Positions 1 through 7,740 of a DNA stretch of 18,267 nt are shown in pieces. The position numbers and the translations under genes were made by a program. Numbering within the stretch: the first letter of the stretch is position 1; each line of letters opens with the position of its first letter. The DNA is from Nitrospinae bacterium CG22_combo_CG10-13_8_21_14_all_47_10 (lineage in GTDB: Bacteria > Nitrospinota > Nitrospinia > Nitrospinales > VA-1). Where the stretch lies: NCBI GenBank assembly GCA_002786505.1, contig PCTK01000052.1, positions 1-18,267 on the forward strand. The letters are read 5' to 3'. A model generated the notes under the pieces. It made no database searches. It worked only from the letters and a program-made list of their open reading frames with translations, and was not told the DNA's origin.

Positions 1-1076
1 CAACCATTTGTGAACACCACCTTTTTGTCTGTGCTCTTTGCCAGGCTGATAATTTTTTTCAGTTCTTCAAGCTCAAGAACGGTATGAGAGGTGCGTAGCA
101 TTTCTTCGTGCAGAAACTCGTTGATTTCTTCCAGGGTTACGACCGCAGTTCCCACTTTGCCAACAACAACGCTGGCGGCCATATTTGCAAGCCATGCGGC
201 CTCATGATAACTGAAGCCTACAAACACCGCCATGCTGAAGACGCTGATGACCGTGTCCCCGGCGCCTGTAACATCAAAGACTTCTTTGGCTACAGTGGGA
301 ATGGATATGAGTTTCTCCTTGCTTTGATAAAGCGACATACCATCCTTCCCCTGTGTGATGAGGATGGCCTCTGCCTTTGTCAGGCCTAAAAGGTATTCGG
401 CGGCCCGGCCCAGGTCCTCGTTATCCTTGATCTTGATCGGGACGGAGAGAGCGACCTCTCGCATGTTGGGGGTGATGACGGTGGCCCCTTTGTATAAGGT
501 GAAATCCGAGCTTTTGGGGTCGACGATGACAGATTTTTTAGACTTCCGAGCCCGGTGCATAACAGCCCTAACGACTTTTTCTGTCAGAATGCCCTTATGA
601 TAATCGGAGCAGATAACTCCATCCATTCCGGGAATAACCTGATTGATATACTGGATCAATTTTTTTTCTGTCCCTTCGGTGATGGGGCGGTTATCTTCTT
701 TATCTATCCGCAAAATCTGCTGGTTATGGGCGATGATTCTGATTTTTGAGGTCGTGGGCCGATGAACGAACCGGAAAATTCCTTCGGTTTGAATAGAACG
801 TTCATGGATAGTTTGTAAAAGCTTGTCGCCTTTTTCATCCTGCCCAATAGCACCGCACAGATGGACTTCGCAACCGAGTCCAACAAGGTTATTGGCAACA
901 TTGGCGGCCCCGCCTAATGCCAGGTTTTCGGAGCGTGTTTCCAGAATGGGAACGGGGGCCTCTGGAGAGATGCGGTGCACTCCTCCCCAGATATATTCAT
1001 CCAGTATCAAATCGCCGACAACGAGAATTTTCGGCCGCTCATTATTGCTGAAAAAATATTTGAATTTTTCTTTCAT
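1..1076 (-). CDS. hldE: Bifunctional heptose-7-phosphate kinase / heptose-1-phosphate adenylyltransferase HldE, partial (C-terminus beyond window)
   Basis: HldE phosphorylates D-glycero-D-manno-heptose 7-phosphate and later adenylylates the 1-phosphate, giving the ADP-heptose used for the LPS inner core. The 358 visible codons hold a complete PfkB/ribokinase-type kinase domain. It has an N-terminal VVGDLILDEYIWG strand, an ISPEAPVPI stretch, G55-G-A-A-N59 (sugar-binding region) and T270-G-A-G-D274-T, whose Asp is the expected catalytic base. At the edge, V353-V-F-T-N-G358 starts what looks like the FTNGCFD motif of the nucleotidyltransferase domain, which is why the fused HldE form is favoured over a stand-alone kinase. 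The ATG directly follows the gmhA stop codon, so translation is probably coupled. The rest of the second domain lies outside the window, so its integrity is unknown. Confidence 0.93.
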   Translation of the reverse strand, partial: MKEKFKYFFSNNERPKILVVGDLILDEYIWGGVHRISPEAPVPILETRSENLALGGAANVANNLVGLGCEVHLCGAIGQDEKGDKLLQTIHERSIQTEGIFRFVHRPTTSKIRIIAHNQQILRIDKEDNRPITEGTEKKLIQYINQVIPGMDGVICSDYHKGILTEKVVRAVMHRARKSKKSVIVDPKSSDFTLYKGATVITPNMREVALSVPIKIKDNEDLGRAAEYLLGLTKAEAILITQGKDGMSLYQSKEKLISIPTVAKEVFDVTGAGDTVISVFSMAVFVGFSYHEAAWLANMAASVVVGKVGTAVVTLEEINEFLHEEMLRTSHTVLELEELKKIISLAKSTDKKVVFTNG

Positions 1077-1637
1077 TTAAAGGTCTTCTTCAATAAGTTC
1101 ACAAATAATATGCCCGATGGTTATATGCACTTCCTGGATTCTGGCCGTGTCGTTAGAAGGGACGACGATAGATAAATTGGCAACCTCTTTTATTTTACCC
1201 CCATTGTTGCCTACCAGTCCAATGGTCTCTGCGCCTATGGAATTTGCCTTTTTCAGGGCTCTCACTACATTTTCCGAGTTCCCACTGGTGCTGATTCCGA
1301 CCACTGCGTCGTTTTCCCGTGCCAGTGCTTCGAGTTGCCTTTCAAAAATTGTGTCGAAACCATAATCGTTTCCCAGAGCGGTTAATGAAGAGGTGTCGAC
1401 CGTGAGCGCGATCGCGGGAATGGCCCGGCGTTCTTTTTTGAATCTTCCGACCAGTTCCGCCGCGATATGCTGAGAGTCGGCCGCGCTTCCACCGTTGCCC
1501 ATCAAAATTAGTTTCCCCCCCTTTTCAAGGCGGGACTTAATCCGGTTTGCGGCTTCCAGAATGTCCCCTGACAGGGTATCGGCAACCGTTCTCTTCAAAT
1601 CGGCACTGGTATAAAGAAAGTCTTTAATACGTTGCAT
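1077..1637 (-). CDS. gmhA: Phosphoheptose isomerase (sedoheptulose-7-phosphate isomerase) GmhA
   Basis: GmhA converts sedoheptulose 7-phosphate to D-glycero-D-manno-heptose 7-phosphate, the substrate of HldE encoded directly downstream. The 186-residue cytosolic protein is one SIS domain, close to the usual size of about 190. The phosphate-binding loop is G47-N-G-G-S-A-A-D-S, followed by the helix with E61. H176 sits in the C-terminal HITIGHIICEL stretch. E61 and H176 are the likely counterparts of the catalytic Glu and His described for the E. coli enzyme (alignment from memory). An AGGAAA ribosome-binding site precedes the ATG at good spacing. The TAA is followed at once by the hldE ATG, so the pair forms one translational unit. 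This is the first gene after the repeat-rich gap, so its promoter should lie in or near that gap; I could not pick one out. Confidence 0.96.
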   Translation of the reverse strand: MQRIKDFLYTSADLKRTVADTLSGDILEAANRIKSRLEKGGKLILMGNGGSAADSQHIAAELVGRFKKERRAIPAIALTVDTSSLTALGNDYGFDTIFERQLEALARENDAVVGISTSGNSENVVRALKKANSIGAETIGLVGNNGGKIKEVANLSIVVPSNDTARIQEVHITIGHIICELIEEDL

Positions 1638-1673
1638 GGGTTTCCTGGAAGAAAATTTTTAATCGAAAGAATT

Positions 1674-1694
1674 CCTCGTAGCTCTGCTACGGGG
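1674..1694. repeat. Short inverted repeat, 9-bp stem with 3-nt loop
   Basis: CCTCGTAGC and GCTACGGGG pair around TCT with one G-T wobble. It lies upstream of gmhA. Its GAATT flank and GGGG end resemble the minus-strand reading of the hairpin at 1887-1906, so the two may be diverged copies of one dispersed repeat. No T-run directly follows, so a terminator is not favoured. Confidence 0.55.
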
Positions 1695-1739
1695 TTTCCT
1701 TTCATTTTTTGACGAACTTATTGACAAGGCAAACCCTAC

Positions 1740-1823
1740 AAGGTCGTCTTCGCGAGCCGCCGTAAGCGGCGTGGCGATCCAGATTTTCCCTGGATTGCTT
1801 CACTACGTTCGCAATGACGACTT
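1740..1823. repeat. Palindromic dispersed-repeat element (REP/MITE-like), two arms around a short centre
   Basis: The left arm (1740-1782) runs from AAGGTCGTCTTCGCGAG to GCGATCCAG. The right arm (1790-1823), read on the minus strand, runs from AAGTCGTCATTGCGAACG to GCAATCCAG, so the arms are imperfect inverted copies. The left arm has its own hairpin, GCCGC-CGTAA-GCGGC (1756-1770). The GTCATTGCGA...GCAATCCAG pattern is a type of intergenic repeat I recognise as common in several bacterial phyla. No transposase lies nearby, so it would be a non-autonomous element. A related half-element occurs at 12833-12850. Confidence 0.65.
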
Positions 1824-1828
1824 ATGCT

Positions 1829-1862
1829 AACCCCTCCTTTTCAAGTAGGGGTTAGGGGAGGT
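1829..1862. repeat. Pyrimidine/purine-asymmetric inverted repeat (CCCCT...AGGGG type)
   Basis: CCCCT and AGGGG face each other around an 11-nt centre, followed by a second GGGGAGG block. The same layout recurs at 12793-12824 and, more loosely, at 12909-12940. As at the 12.8-kb copy, it lies directly beside a GTCGTCATTGC repeat end. Confidence 0.55.
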
Positions 1863-1886
1863 TATAAAAAAAACTACCTTTCAATA

Positions 1887-1906
1887 CCCCGCTCCTTGCG
1901 GCGGGG
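1887..1906 (-). terminator. Hairpin downstream of radC, possible weak terminator or dispersed repeat
   Basis: CCCCGC pairs with GCGGGG around an 8-nt loop; an inner CCGC/GCGG pairing is an alternative. On the minus strand it lies about 43 nt past the radC stop and is followed after 13 nt by eight T. The gap before the T run makes it a poor intrinsic terminator, and the unit may simply be a repeat related to 1674-1694. Confidence 0.35.
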
Positions 1907-1949
1907 ATCATTTAATTCAAAAAACACGTTATATTATAAAGATACTATT

Positions 1950-2648
1950 TTACAGCAAGCCTTCATCGGCAAAACTAAAAAACCCATTGCCCCCGATGAT
2001 AATGTGATCAACCATATGAATCCCGACGATTTTTCCGGTTTGGTTGAGTCGATGGGTAACTTCAAAATCTTTCTGGCTGGGAGTTGGGTCTCCGCTTGGG
2101 TGGTTATGGATTAAGGCGAAGGATGCCGCAGATTCCCGGATCGCGGGGATCATAACCTCCCTTGGGTGGACAATGCTGGCATTCAAACTTCCTTCCGATA
2201 TAGTCAGGTCTTTAATAAGCTGTAGTTTTGGATCCAGAAGCACAATCTTCACAATCTCCTTTTTCAGGTTTTTCAGAAAAGGAGAAAACTGTTCCACAAA
2301 AGCCTGGCTGGATTTCAATTTAACCTTCAAGCCTGTCGGTTTTGAAGCCATCCGCTTCCCCACTTCCAACGCGGCTTTGATTTGTACCGCCTTGGCCGAT
2401 CCAATGCCTTTTACCTGACACATTTCGGTCACTGTGGCCTGATCCAGATTTTCCAGGGTCCCAAACGCTTTGAGCAAATCCAGGCTCAAGTCCACCGCAT
2501 TTTTTTTGGAGCGCCGGTCCCCGGACCCAATCAGGATTCCCAGCAACTGCGCGTCTGACAAGGTACTACTTCCATATTTGATCAATCGTTCACGCGGGCG
2601 TTCATCTTCCGGCCAGTATTTTATAGCAGATCTGTTTTCTCCCGGCAT
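1950..2648 (-). CDS. radC: RadC/YicR family protein (JAMM/MPN+ metalloprotease-like fold)
   Basis: RadC-family proteins carry a JAB1/MPN-type metal-binding domain of still uncertain function; the old DNA-repair assignment is not well supported. The 232 residues are full length. The N-terminal part has a helix-hairpin-helix stretch (G81-I-G-S-A-K-A and following helix). The C-terminal domain shows H181-N-H183-P-S-G-D-P-T-P-S191-Q-K-D194, the JAMM metal site, followed by the family's GIHMVDHIIIG ending. The ATG has an AGGA ribosome-binding site 7 nt upstream and lies 16 nt after the sugar-nucleotide decarboxylase stop, so radC is probably the last gene of the def-fmt run. Family assignment is secure, role is not. 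Confidence 0.93.
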   Translation of the reverse strand: MPGENRSAIKYWPEDERPRERLIKYGSSTLSDAQLLGILIGSGDRRSKKNAVDLSLDLLKAFGTLENLDQATVTEMCQVKGIGSAKAVQIKAALEVGKRMASKPTGLKVKLKSSQAFVEQFSPFLKNLKKEIVKIVLLDPKLQLIKDLTISEGSLNASIVHPREVMIPAIRESAASFALIHNHPSGDPTPSQKDFEVTHRLNQTGKIVGIHMVDHIIIGGNGFFSFADEGLL

Positions 2649-2664
2649 GATAACATCCTGGATC

Positions 2665-3600
2665 TCAGGTTCTAAGCTGTTCTTTAAAATATTTCAGGGT
2701 CGATTGCAGGCCCTCGTCCAAGCTGACCGCAGGCTCCCAGTTTAAATATTTTCTGGCGCGAGTGATGTCGGGTTGGCGAATTTTGGGATCGTCTTCCGGC
2801 AAAGGAACATGGGCAATTTTACTCTTGCTCCCGGTCGCTTGCAAAATTTTCTCGGCCATTTCCTTGATGCTCATTTCATTTGGGTTGCCAATATTGATGG
2901 GTTCATTCTGGTCGGAATTTAAAAGGCGGTAAATGCCTTCAATGAGATCTGAGACGAAGCAGAAGCTTCGTGTTTGAGAGCCTTCCCCATAAATCGTTAA
3001 ATCTTTTCCTGTGAGAGCCTGTTTTAAAAAATTGGGAATGGCCCGACCATCATTGACCCTCATGCGTGGTCCATAGGTGTTGAAAATGCGGACGATCTTG
3101 GTGTTGACGGCATGCGTCCTGTGGTAGGCCATTGTGATGGCTTCAGCAAACCTCTTGGCTTCATCATAGACACCGCGTGGGCCAATGGGGTTCACGTTTC
3201 CCCAATATTCTTCCGGTTGCGGGTGGACCAGGGGGTCGCCATAAACTTCGGAGGTGGAAGCAAGAAGGAAAGTGGCTTTTTTAGCTTTTGCAAGGCCGAG
3301 GGCATTATGTGTACCCAGCGCTCCGACTTTAAGGGTTTGTATGGGAAGCTCCAGGTAGTCAATGGGGCTGGCAGGGGATGCGAAATGCAGAATAAAATCC
3401 AGCTCGCCTTCCAGATTTATAAACTCGGAAACATTGTGTTCCACAAAATGAAAATTTTCGCTTTTTAAGCCGGATATATTATCTTTTGACCCGGTGATGA
3501 GATTATCCATGCAGATCACCTCATGACCCTTGTTCAGAAAGTATTCGCATAAATGTGAACCGAGAAAACCGGCACCGCCTGTGACTAATGTTCTTGGCAT
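2665..3600 (-). CDS. UDP-glucuronate decarboxylase (UDP-xylose synthase), extended SDR family
   Basis: This enzyme is expected to oxidise and decarboxylate UDP-glucuronate to UDP-xylose, a donor for LPS or capsule-type glycans. The 311-residue protein has the NAD-binding T7-G-G-A-G-F-L-G14, acidic M31-D-N at the end of the second strand, S115-T-S-E-V-Y-G, and the catalytic Y145-D-E-A-K149. The HPQPEEYWGNVNPIGPRGVYDEAKR block and FNTYGPRMRVNDGR are characteristic of UXS-type enzymes rather than general dehydratases. The chosen ATG gives MPRTLVTGG and has a GAGGAAA ribosome-binding site that overlaps the fmt stop. A longer reading up to 3792 would run backwards through fmt and has no family support. 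Substrate is inferred from motifs; a related UDP-sugar epimerase activity cannot be excluded. Confidence 0.87.
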   Translation of the reverse strand: MPRTLVTGGAGFLGSHLCEYFLNKGHEVICMDNLITGSKDNISGLKSENFHFVEHNVSEFINLEGELDFILHFASPASPIDYLELPIQTLKVGALGTHNALGLAKAKKATFLLASTSEVYGDPLVHPQPEEYWGNVNPIGPRGVYDEAKRFAEAITMAYHRTHAVNTKIVRIFNTYGPRMRVNDGRAIPNFLKQALTGKDLTIYGEGSQTRSFCFVSDLIEGIYRLLNSDQNEPINIGNPNEMSIKEMAEKILQATGSKSKIAHVPLPEDDPKIRQPDITRARKYLNWEPAVSLDEGLQSTLKYFKEQLRT

Positions 3601-3607
3601 ATTTTCC

Positions 3608-4555
3608 TCATGATTGATTTGGAGCTGGATCAAACAGGGTTCCCTGTTCAATTTTATGGCCCGCCAGAAAACTTTTGGCTGACATGCTTTTTTTGCCTTC
3701 TGGTTGAAGTTCGGTGATGACCAGTCGTCCATCCCCGGTGCCAACCTCAATGCCCATATCCGTAACCCGAGCAACCTGGCCGGGTTTATCATCAGGGCTC
3801 CCCGCAGTGACTTCGGCTTTTATAATTCGTAAACGCTTTTTATTAAACAGGGTGTAGCTTCCCGGCCATGGCGTCAAACCGCGAACCTGATTGAAAAGGG
3901 TAGTGGCAGACTGTTCCCAATGAATCAGGCCTTCCTCTTTTTTCAGTTTGCCTGCATAGGTGGCCTGGCTGTGATCCTGCGGCACAGGCAGTAGTGTATT
4001 TTCTTCCAGCCTCTTGAGAGTTTCAAGCACCAGGGCTCCTCCCATTTCCGACAAGGTATCGTGCAGGGTTTGTGCGTTATCGGTCTCATGGACAGGAGTT
4101 TCCTGCATGAGCAGAATATCCCCTGTGTCCATGCCTTTATCCATGATCATGGTGGTGACGCCGGTTCGGGTATCGCCTTTAAGAATCGATCTGTGGATGG
4201 GAGCGGCTCCTCGGTATTTGGGCAAAAGCGATGAATGCAGATTGATGCAGAACCGTTTTGGAATTTTAAGAAAAGTTTCGCTCAAAATTTGCCCGAAAGC
4301 GACTACGATAATTATGTCGGGCCGATTTTGCATCAAGGAGTCAATGAACTCGGGGGCATTAACCGTTTTAGGTTGCAGTATGGGAAGGTTAGAGTCCAGC
4401 GCATACTGCTTGATTGGGGAAACAATAAGTTTCTGTCCTCGGCCTTTTGGCTTGTCAGGTTGGGTAATCACTGCCTGTATGGAATGCGAAGAATGGTGCA
4501 GGGCTTTCAGGGTTGGAAGCGCAAATTCCGGTGTCCCCATAAATACAATGTTCAT
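3608..4555 (-). CDS. fmt: Methionyl-tRNA formyltransferase
   Basis: Fmt transfers a formyl group from 10-formyl-tetrahydrofolate to initiator Met-tRNA, the step that peptide deformylase later reverses on nascent proteins. The 315 residues match the usual length. The N-terminal formyltransferase domain begins MNIVFMGTPEFALPTL, has N105-L-H107-S-S-L-L-P-K-Y-R-G, and G141-M-D143-T-G-D. N105, H107 and D143 are the expected catalytic triad. The C-terminal OB-like domain contains VRGLTPWPGSYT. The ATG overlaps the def TGA by 4 nt, the classic def-fmt arrangement, so the two are translationally coupled. Confidence 0.97.
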   Translation of the reverse strand: MNIVFMGTPEFALPTLKALHHSSHSIQAVITQPDKPKGRGQKLIVSPIKQYALDSNLPILQPKTVNAPEFIDSLMQNRPDIIIVVAFGQILSETFLKIPKRFCINLHSSLLPKYRGAAPIHRSILKGDTRTGVTTMIMDKGMDTGDILLMQETPVHETDNAQTLHDTLSEMGGALVLETLKRLEENTLLPVPQDHSQATYAGKLKKEEGLIHWEQSATTLFNQVRGLTPWPGSYTLFNKKRLRIIKAEVTAGSPDDKPGQVARVTDMGIEVGTGDGRLVITELQPEGKKSMSAKSFLAGHKIEQGTLFDPAPNQS

Positions 4556-5064
4556 GCCTCCTGCTCTTTGATTTTCTTTTTAAATTTTCGTTTTAGAATA
4601 TCCCGTTTCATTTTCCCCAGATTGTCCCAAAAAAGAATACCGTTTAAATGATCCATTTCATGTTGAAAGGCCCGGGCCAGATATCCCTGGGCTTCATAGC
4701 GAACCTCGTTTCCATCAAGATCGAATCCTTTTATTTCAATCTGTCTGGCCCGGTTCACTTCTGCCAGCACATCGGGAATACTCAGGCAACCCTCTTCCCC
4801 GAGTTCACTTCCCTCCATCGCGGTAATTACTGGATTGACCACGGCAATCAGGTTTTCCTTGTCGGTTTCCACGCCGATGTTGACCACAAACAAGCGTAAC
4901 GACAACCCGATCTGGTTGGCGGCAAGCCCTACTCCCGGAGCGGCCAGAGTAGTCTCTACCATATTCTCGGCAAGGGTGACCAATTCCCCGTTAATGTTCT
5001 CAATGGGAAGGCATATTTTCCTCAAAACAGGATCAAGACAGTTTTTAATTTCCAGTAAAGCCAT
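4552..5064 (-). CDS. def: Peptide deformylase
   Basis: Def removes the formyl group from the N-terminal methionine of new proteins. All three family motifs are intact in 170 residues: G44-V-G-L-A-A-N-Q51, E91-G-C93-L-S, and Q134-H135-E136-M-D-H139-L-N-G. C93, H135 and H139 bind the metal and E136 is catalytic. The C-terminal tail is strongly basic (KRKFKKKIKEQ). An AAGG ribosome-binding site lies about 9 nt before the ATG. An 11-bp dyad TCGGTCACCGA sits at 5079-5089, 15-25 nt upstream of the start, in what should be the leader. It is the first gene of the def-fmt-decarboxylase-radC run. Confidence 0.97.
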   Translation of the reverse strand: MALLEIKNCLDPVLRKICLPIENINGELVTLAENMVETTLAAPGVGLAANQIGLSLRLFVVNIGVETDKENLIAVVNPVITAMEGSELGEEGCLSIPDVLAEVNRARQIEIKGFDLDGNEVRYEAQGYLARAFQHEMDHLNGILFWDNLGKMKRDILKRKFKKKIKEQEA

Positions 5065-5145
5065 GTTTATTAACCTTATCGGTCACCGACCCAAATATCA
5101 GTAATTGTTGGCCAATTTTAATACAGAACGGAGCGGGTGGCTAGT

Positions 5146-5189
5146 CCCACCGGGCTTGGGGCCAATGGGTGGTTATTTACCAAGCCGGG
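5146..5189. other. Two overlapping, mutually exclusive hairpins between argJ and def
   Basis: Stem A pairs CCCACC (5146-5151) with GGGTGG (5167-5172), with an inner GGC/GCC pair. Stem B pairs CCGGGCTTGG (5150-5159) with CCAAGCCGGG (5180-5189), 9 of 10 positions. They share bases, so only one can form at a time. Neither is followed by a T run on the minus strand. On the plus strand stem B is followed by AGAATTTTTG, but no plus-strand gene lies nearby. Confidence 0.4.
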
Positions 5190-5246
5190 AGAATTTTTGT
5201 ACGAAGACAAAAAGCTATTGCTCATTGCCTCCGAAAACTGACCGGC

Positions 5247-6455
5247 CTAGGTGGTGTATTCTGCATTAATTTTGACGTAATCATAAGAAAAATCGCAGGT
5301 CAAAACTTCTTCCCATTCCTTTCCAGCATGCAGGTCAATGGTTATATTGATTTCATGTTGTTGCATTGCTTTGATCAGTTTTTGGGAAGGTAAATTTGTC
5401 GGATTGCCGTTTTTCAATAGCAGGTTTTTATTTAACAAGATATCAACTTTATCGGGATCAAAAGGTGCGCCTGCATTCCCGACGGCACAAAAAATTCGTC
5501 CCCAGTTCGGGTCTTCTCCAAACAATGCGGTTTTGACCAGGGAAGAAGTGGCAACGGAGTTGGCGATGAGGTAAGCCTGTTTACGTGTTTTGCCTCCCTG
5601 GACGCGGACGGTGACGAACTTGGTCGCCCCTTCTCCATCCAGAATGATTTTGGATGCAAGGTTTTTGCATATTACCGTCAACGCTTTCAGAAATTCCCGA
5701 TAGCCCGGCGTGTTGGGTTTTATAGCAGGGTTTTTTGCCTCCCCATTGGCGAGGACGATGACGCAATCGTTTGTGCTGTTGTCTCCGTCCACAGTGATGC
5801 GGTTGAACGAACGATCGCAGGCTTCTATCAGTGCCAATTTAAGGGTTTTTGCGTCGATCACGGCATCGGTTTGCAAAAAGGCAAGCATCGTTGCCATATT
5901 CGGATGGATCATCCCCGAACCTTTGGAGATTCCTCCCAGGGTGATGCGTTTGCCCTGAAAGGTGTATTGGATACGGTCGGATTTCAAAACCAGATCCGTA
6001 GTCATGATGGCTTCGGCGGCATTTGTCCAGTGGTTTGGCGACCGTCCTAAACCTTGCACCAGTTTGGGCACGGCCTGCAAAATCATATCAGAAGGCAGTG
6101 GAACTCCAATCACCCCGGTAGAAGCGATGAGCACTTCTTTTTGCGGGATGGATAATTCTTCGGCAACTTTTTTTGTGATCACCTCACAGTCTTTCATGCC
6201 CTTGGGGCCAGTGACTGTATTGGCGTTGCCGCTGTTCACGACGATGGCACGGCACCGCCCTGATTTAAGGGAGCGACGGCTCCAGGTCACACCGGGAGAG
6301 ACAACCCGATTTTTGGTGAAGACACCGGCCGCGGCGGCCGGAACATCGGAAACGATTAATGCCAGGTCCTTTACATTTTTTGCCTTGATCCCGCAGTACA
6401 GTCCAACGGCTTTAAAACCAGGGACTGCTGGGTTGCGGTTTTTTGAAAGTTTCAT
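5247..6455 (-). CDS. argJ: Glutamate N-acetyltransferase / amino-acid N-acetyltransferase ArgJ
   Basis: ArgJ moves the acetyl group from N-acetylornithine to glutamate, recycling acetyl in arginine synthesis; some members also use acetyl-CoA for the first step, which sequence alone does not settle. The 402-residue protein is full length. It has the conserved V72-V-N-S-G-N-A-N, A111-S-T-G-V-I-G, and the self-cleavage site K178-G-S-G-M-I-H-P-N-M-A-T189-M, where T189 would become the N-terminal nucleophile of the beta chain. G224-D-N-S-T-N-D follows. The ATG lies 7 nt after the argC stop, so the two form an operon. The acetyl-recycling route implies that a separate ArgA may be dispensable in this organism. 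Confidence 0.97.
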   Translation of the reverse strand: MKLSKNRNPAVPGFKAVGLYCGIKAKNVKDLALIVSDVPAAAAGVFTKNRVVSPGVTWSRRSLKSGRCRAIVVNSGNANTVTGPKGMKDCEVITKKVAEELSIPQKEVLIASTGVIGVPLPSDMILQAVPKLVQGLGRSPNHWTNAAEAIMTTDLVLKSDRIQYTFQGKRITLGGISKGSGMIHPNMATMLAFLQTDAVIDAKTLKLALIEACDRSFNRITVDGDNSTNDCVIVLANGEAKNPAIKPNTPGYREFLKALTVICKNLASKIILDGEGATKFVTVRVQGGKTRKQAYLIANSVATSSLVKTALFGEDPNWGRIFCAVGNAGAPFDPDKVDILLNKNLLLKNGNPTNLPSQKLIKAMQQHEINITIDLHAGKEWEEVLTCDFSYDYVKINAEYTT

Positions 6456-6462
6456 GATCTTT

Positions 6463-7500
6463 TTAAGGGAAAATTGCCGGGGCCATGAGACCGGTTTTTT
6501 CGTCCAGACCCAGCATGATGTTCATATTTTGGATGGCCTGCCCCGAGGCTCCTTTGATCAGGTTGTCTAACGCGCTGGTGATAATCAGGCGGTTGTTGCG
6601 TGAATCCACCTTAAGGCCAATATCGCAAAAATTGGAAGAGAGCACATGACGACTGCTGGCAAACTTGCCCGGACTCAACACGCGTACGAAACTTTCATCT
6701 TTATAAAAGTCGCGATAATGCGCGAACAGAATTTCATCGCTGAGGGTGTGATTCAGGTTGATGTAGATGGTGCTTAACATGCCGCGAGTCATGGGAACCA
6801 GATGCGGAGAAAACGTAAGGCGCACGGGCTTACCCGCCAGATTGGAAAGCTCCTGTTCCATTTCGGGAGTGTGCCGGTGACTGGCAAGGCCATAGGGACT
6901 GATGCCTTCGTTGACCTCGGTGTAACTTGTGGTTAAAGAAGGCTTGCGTCCGGCACCGGATACGCCCGATTTGCTGTCTGAAATTATGGAACCGAGATCT
7001 ACCCAATCGGTCTTAAGCAGTGGAGCCAGCGCCAGAATGACACTGGTTGGGTAACAACCCGGATTAGCAATGAACTTAGCGGTTTGAATGGCCGACCGGT
7101 GCAATTCCGGCAAACCATATACCGCCTGCTTAAGAAGCTCAGGGTGACTGTGGGTGACTGCATACCAGTCCGAGTATGCTTCGGGATCTTTCAACCGATA
7201 GTCTGCGCTCAGGTCGATAATTTTGCAGTCGGACTGCAAATAAACGGGAAGTTTGTCCATGGCTGTCGTGTGAGGAAGGGCCAGGAACAAAACGGAACAG
7301 TCTTGCGCGATGCTGTCATACAGGGGCTGAAGTTCAAGGTCGACGATTCCATTCAGGGATGGAAAAACCTCAGCGATATTTTGACCCTGAAAAGATTCAG
7401 AGGTCAGAACCGCAATCTCAATATCAGGGTGTCCGGAAAGCAGACGTATCAACTCCAACCCGGTGTATCCACTGGCTCCAGCTATACCTATTTTAACCAT
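6463..7500 (-). CDS. argC: N-acetyl-gamma-glutamyl-phosphate reductase
   Basis: ArgC reduces N-acetylglutamyl phosphate to the semialdehyde with NADPH, two steps before ornithine release by ArgJ. The 345 residues carry an N-terminal Rossmann motif G6-I-A-G-A-S-G-Y-T-G, the active-site N146-P-G-C149-Y-P-T and the S207-H-R-H-T-P-E stretch with the expected catalytic His. It starts MVKIGIAG, the normal family N-terminus. No strong ribosome-binding site is visible before the ATG, and two small hairpins lie in the leader. It is the first gene of argC-argJ. Confidence 0.97.
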   Translation of the reverse strand: MVKIGIAGASGYTGLELIRLLSGHPDIEIAVLTSESFQGQNIAEVFPSLNGIVDLELQPLYDSIAQDCSVLFLALPHTTAMDKLPVYLQSDCKIIDLSADYRLKDPEAYSDWYAVTHSHPELLKQAVYGLPELHRSAIQTAKFIANPGCYPTSVILALAPLLKTDWVDLGSIISDSKSGVSGAGRKPSLTTSYTEVNEGISPYGLASHRHTPEMEQELSNLAGKPVRLTFSPHLVPMTRGMLSTIYINLNHTLSDEILFAHYRDFYKDESFVRVLSPGKFASSRHVLSSNFCDIGLKVDSRNNRLIITSALDNLIKGASGQAIQNMNIMLGLDEKTGLMAPAIFP

Positions 7501-7522
7501 AGCAAAACGTGCCTGTTTGATC

Positions 7523-7572
7523 AGGGGATTATTTTTTTGCCCCTTATTATTGAATAGAAGGATGTGATCCTT
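7523..7572 (-). promoter_or_regulatory. Two small hairpins in the argC leader region
   Basis: AGGGG (7523-7527) pairs with CCCCT (7540-7544), and AAGGAT (7558-7563) pairs with ATCCTT (7567-7572) around a 3-nt loop. In the argC transcript they would lie about 23-72 nt before the start codon. They are short and could be chance; I see no Arg-rich leader peptide or matching ARG-box pair. Confidence 0.25.
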
Positions 7573-7740
7573 GGGAGGGGCGGCTAAGCGCTATCATACT
7601 ACGCCAACGGAGATTGAAAAAATATAAATCCCCGATCGCAAATCACCCCAGCCTTCGTGTCCGGAACGGGTAATTTGAGAAAGAGGGGAGCAAAACTCTA
7701 TTAAGCCGAGATAACTTTTGGATAGCCAAACGAACCATTT

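Larger units (their letters stand above)
1638..1949. other. 312-bp non-coding gap between radC and gmhA, filled with hairpin repeats
   Basis: No convincing gene is present. The gap holds four inverted-repeat units, listed separately at 1674-1694, 1740-1823, 1829-1862 and 1887-1906. An eight-A run at 1866-1873 reads as a T run on the minus strand, downstream of radC. The promoter of gmhA-hldE is expected here but no clear -35/-10 pair stands out. Confidence 0.7.

Noticed and set aside
1711..1745. TTGACA at about 1720-1726 as a promoter -35
   Set aside because: No -10 box at a usable distance and no plus-strand gene downstream.
3601..3792. N-terminal extension of the UDP-glucuronate decarboxylase reading frame (to a Met at 3792)
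   Set aside because: It lies inside fmt in another frame, has no family support, and the internal ATG at 3600 has a proper ribosome-binding site and gives the standard MPRTLVTGG start.
4014..4571. 185-codon open frame on the plus strand opposite fmt
   Set aside because: Antisense to fmt with all catalytic motifs on the other strand; no domain seen.
5962..6570. 202-codon open frame on the plus strand opposite argJ
   Set aside because: Composition is that of an antisense shadow, and argJ motifs cover the same bases.
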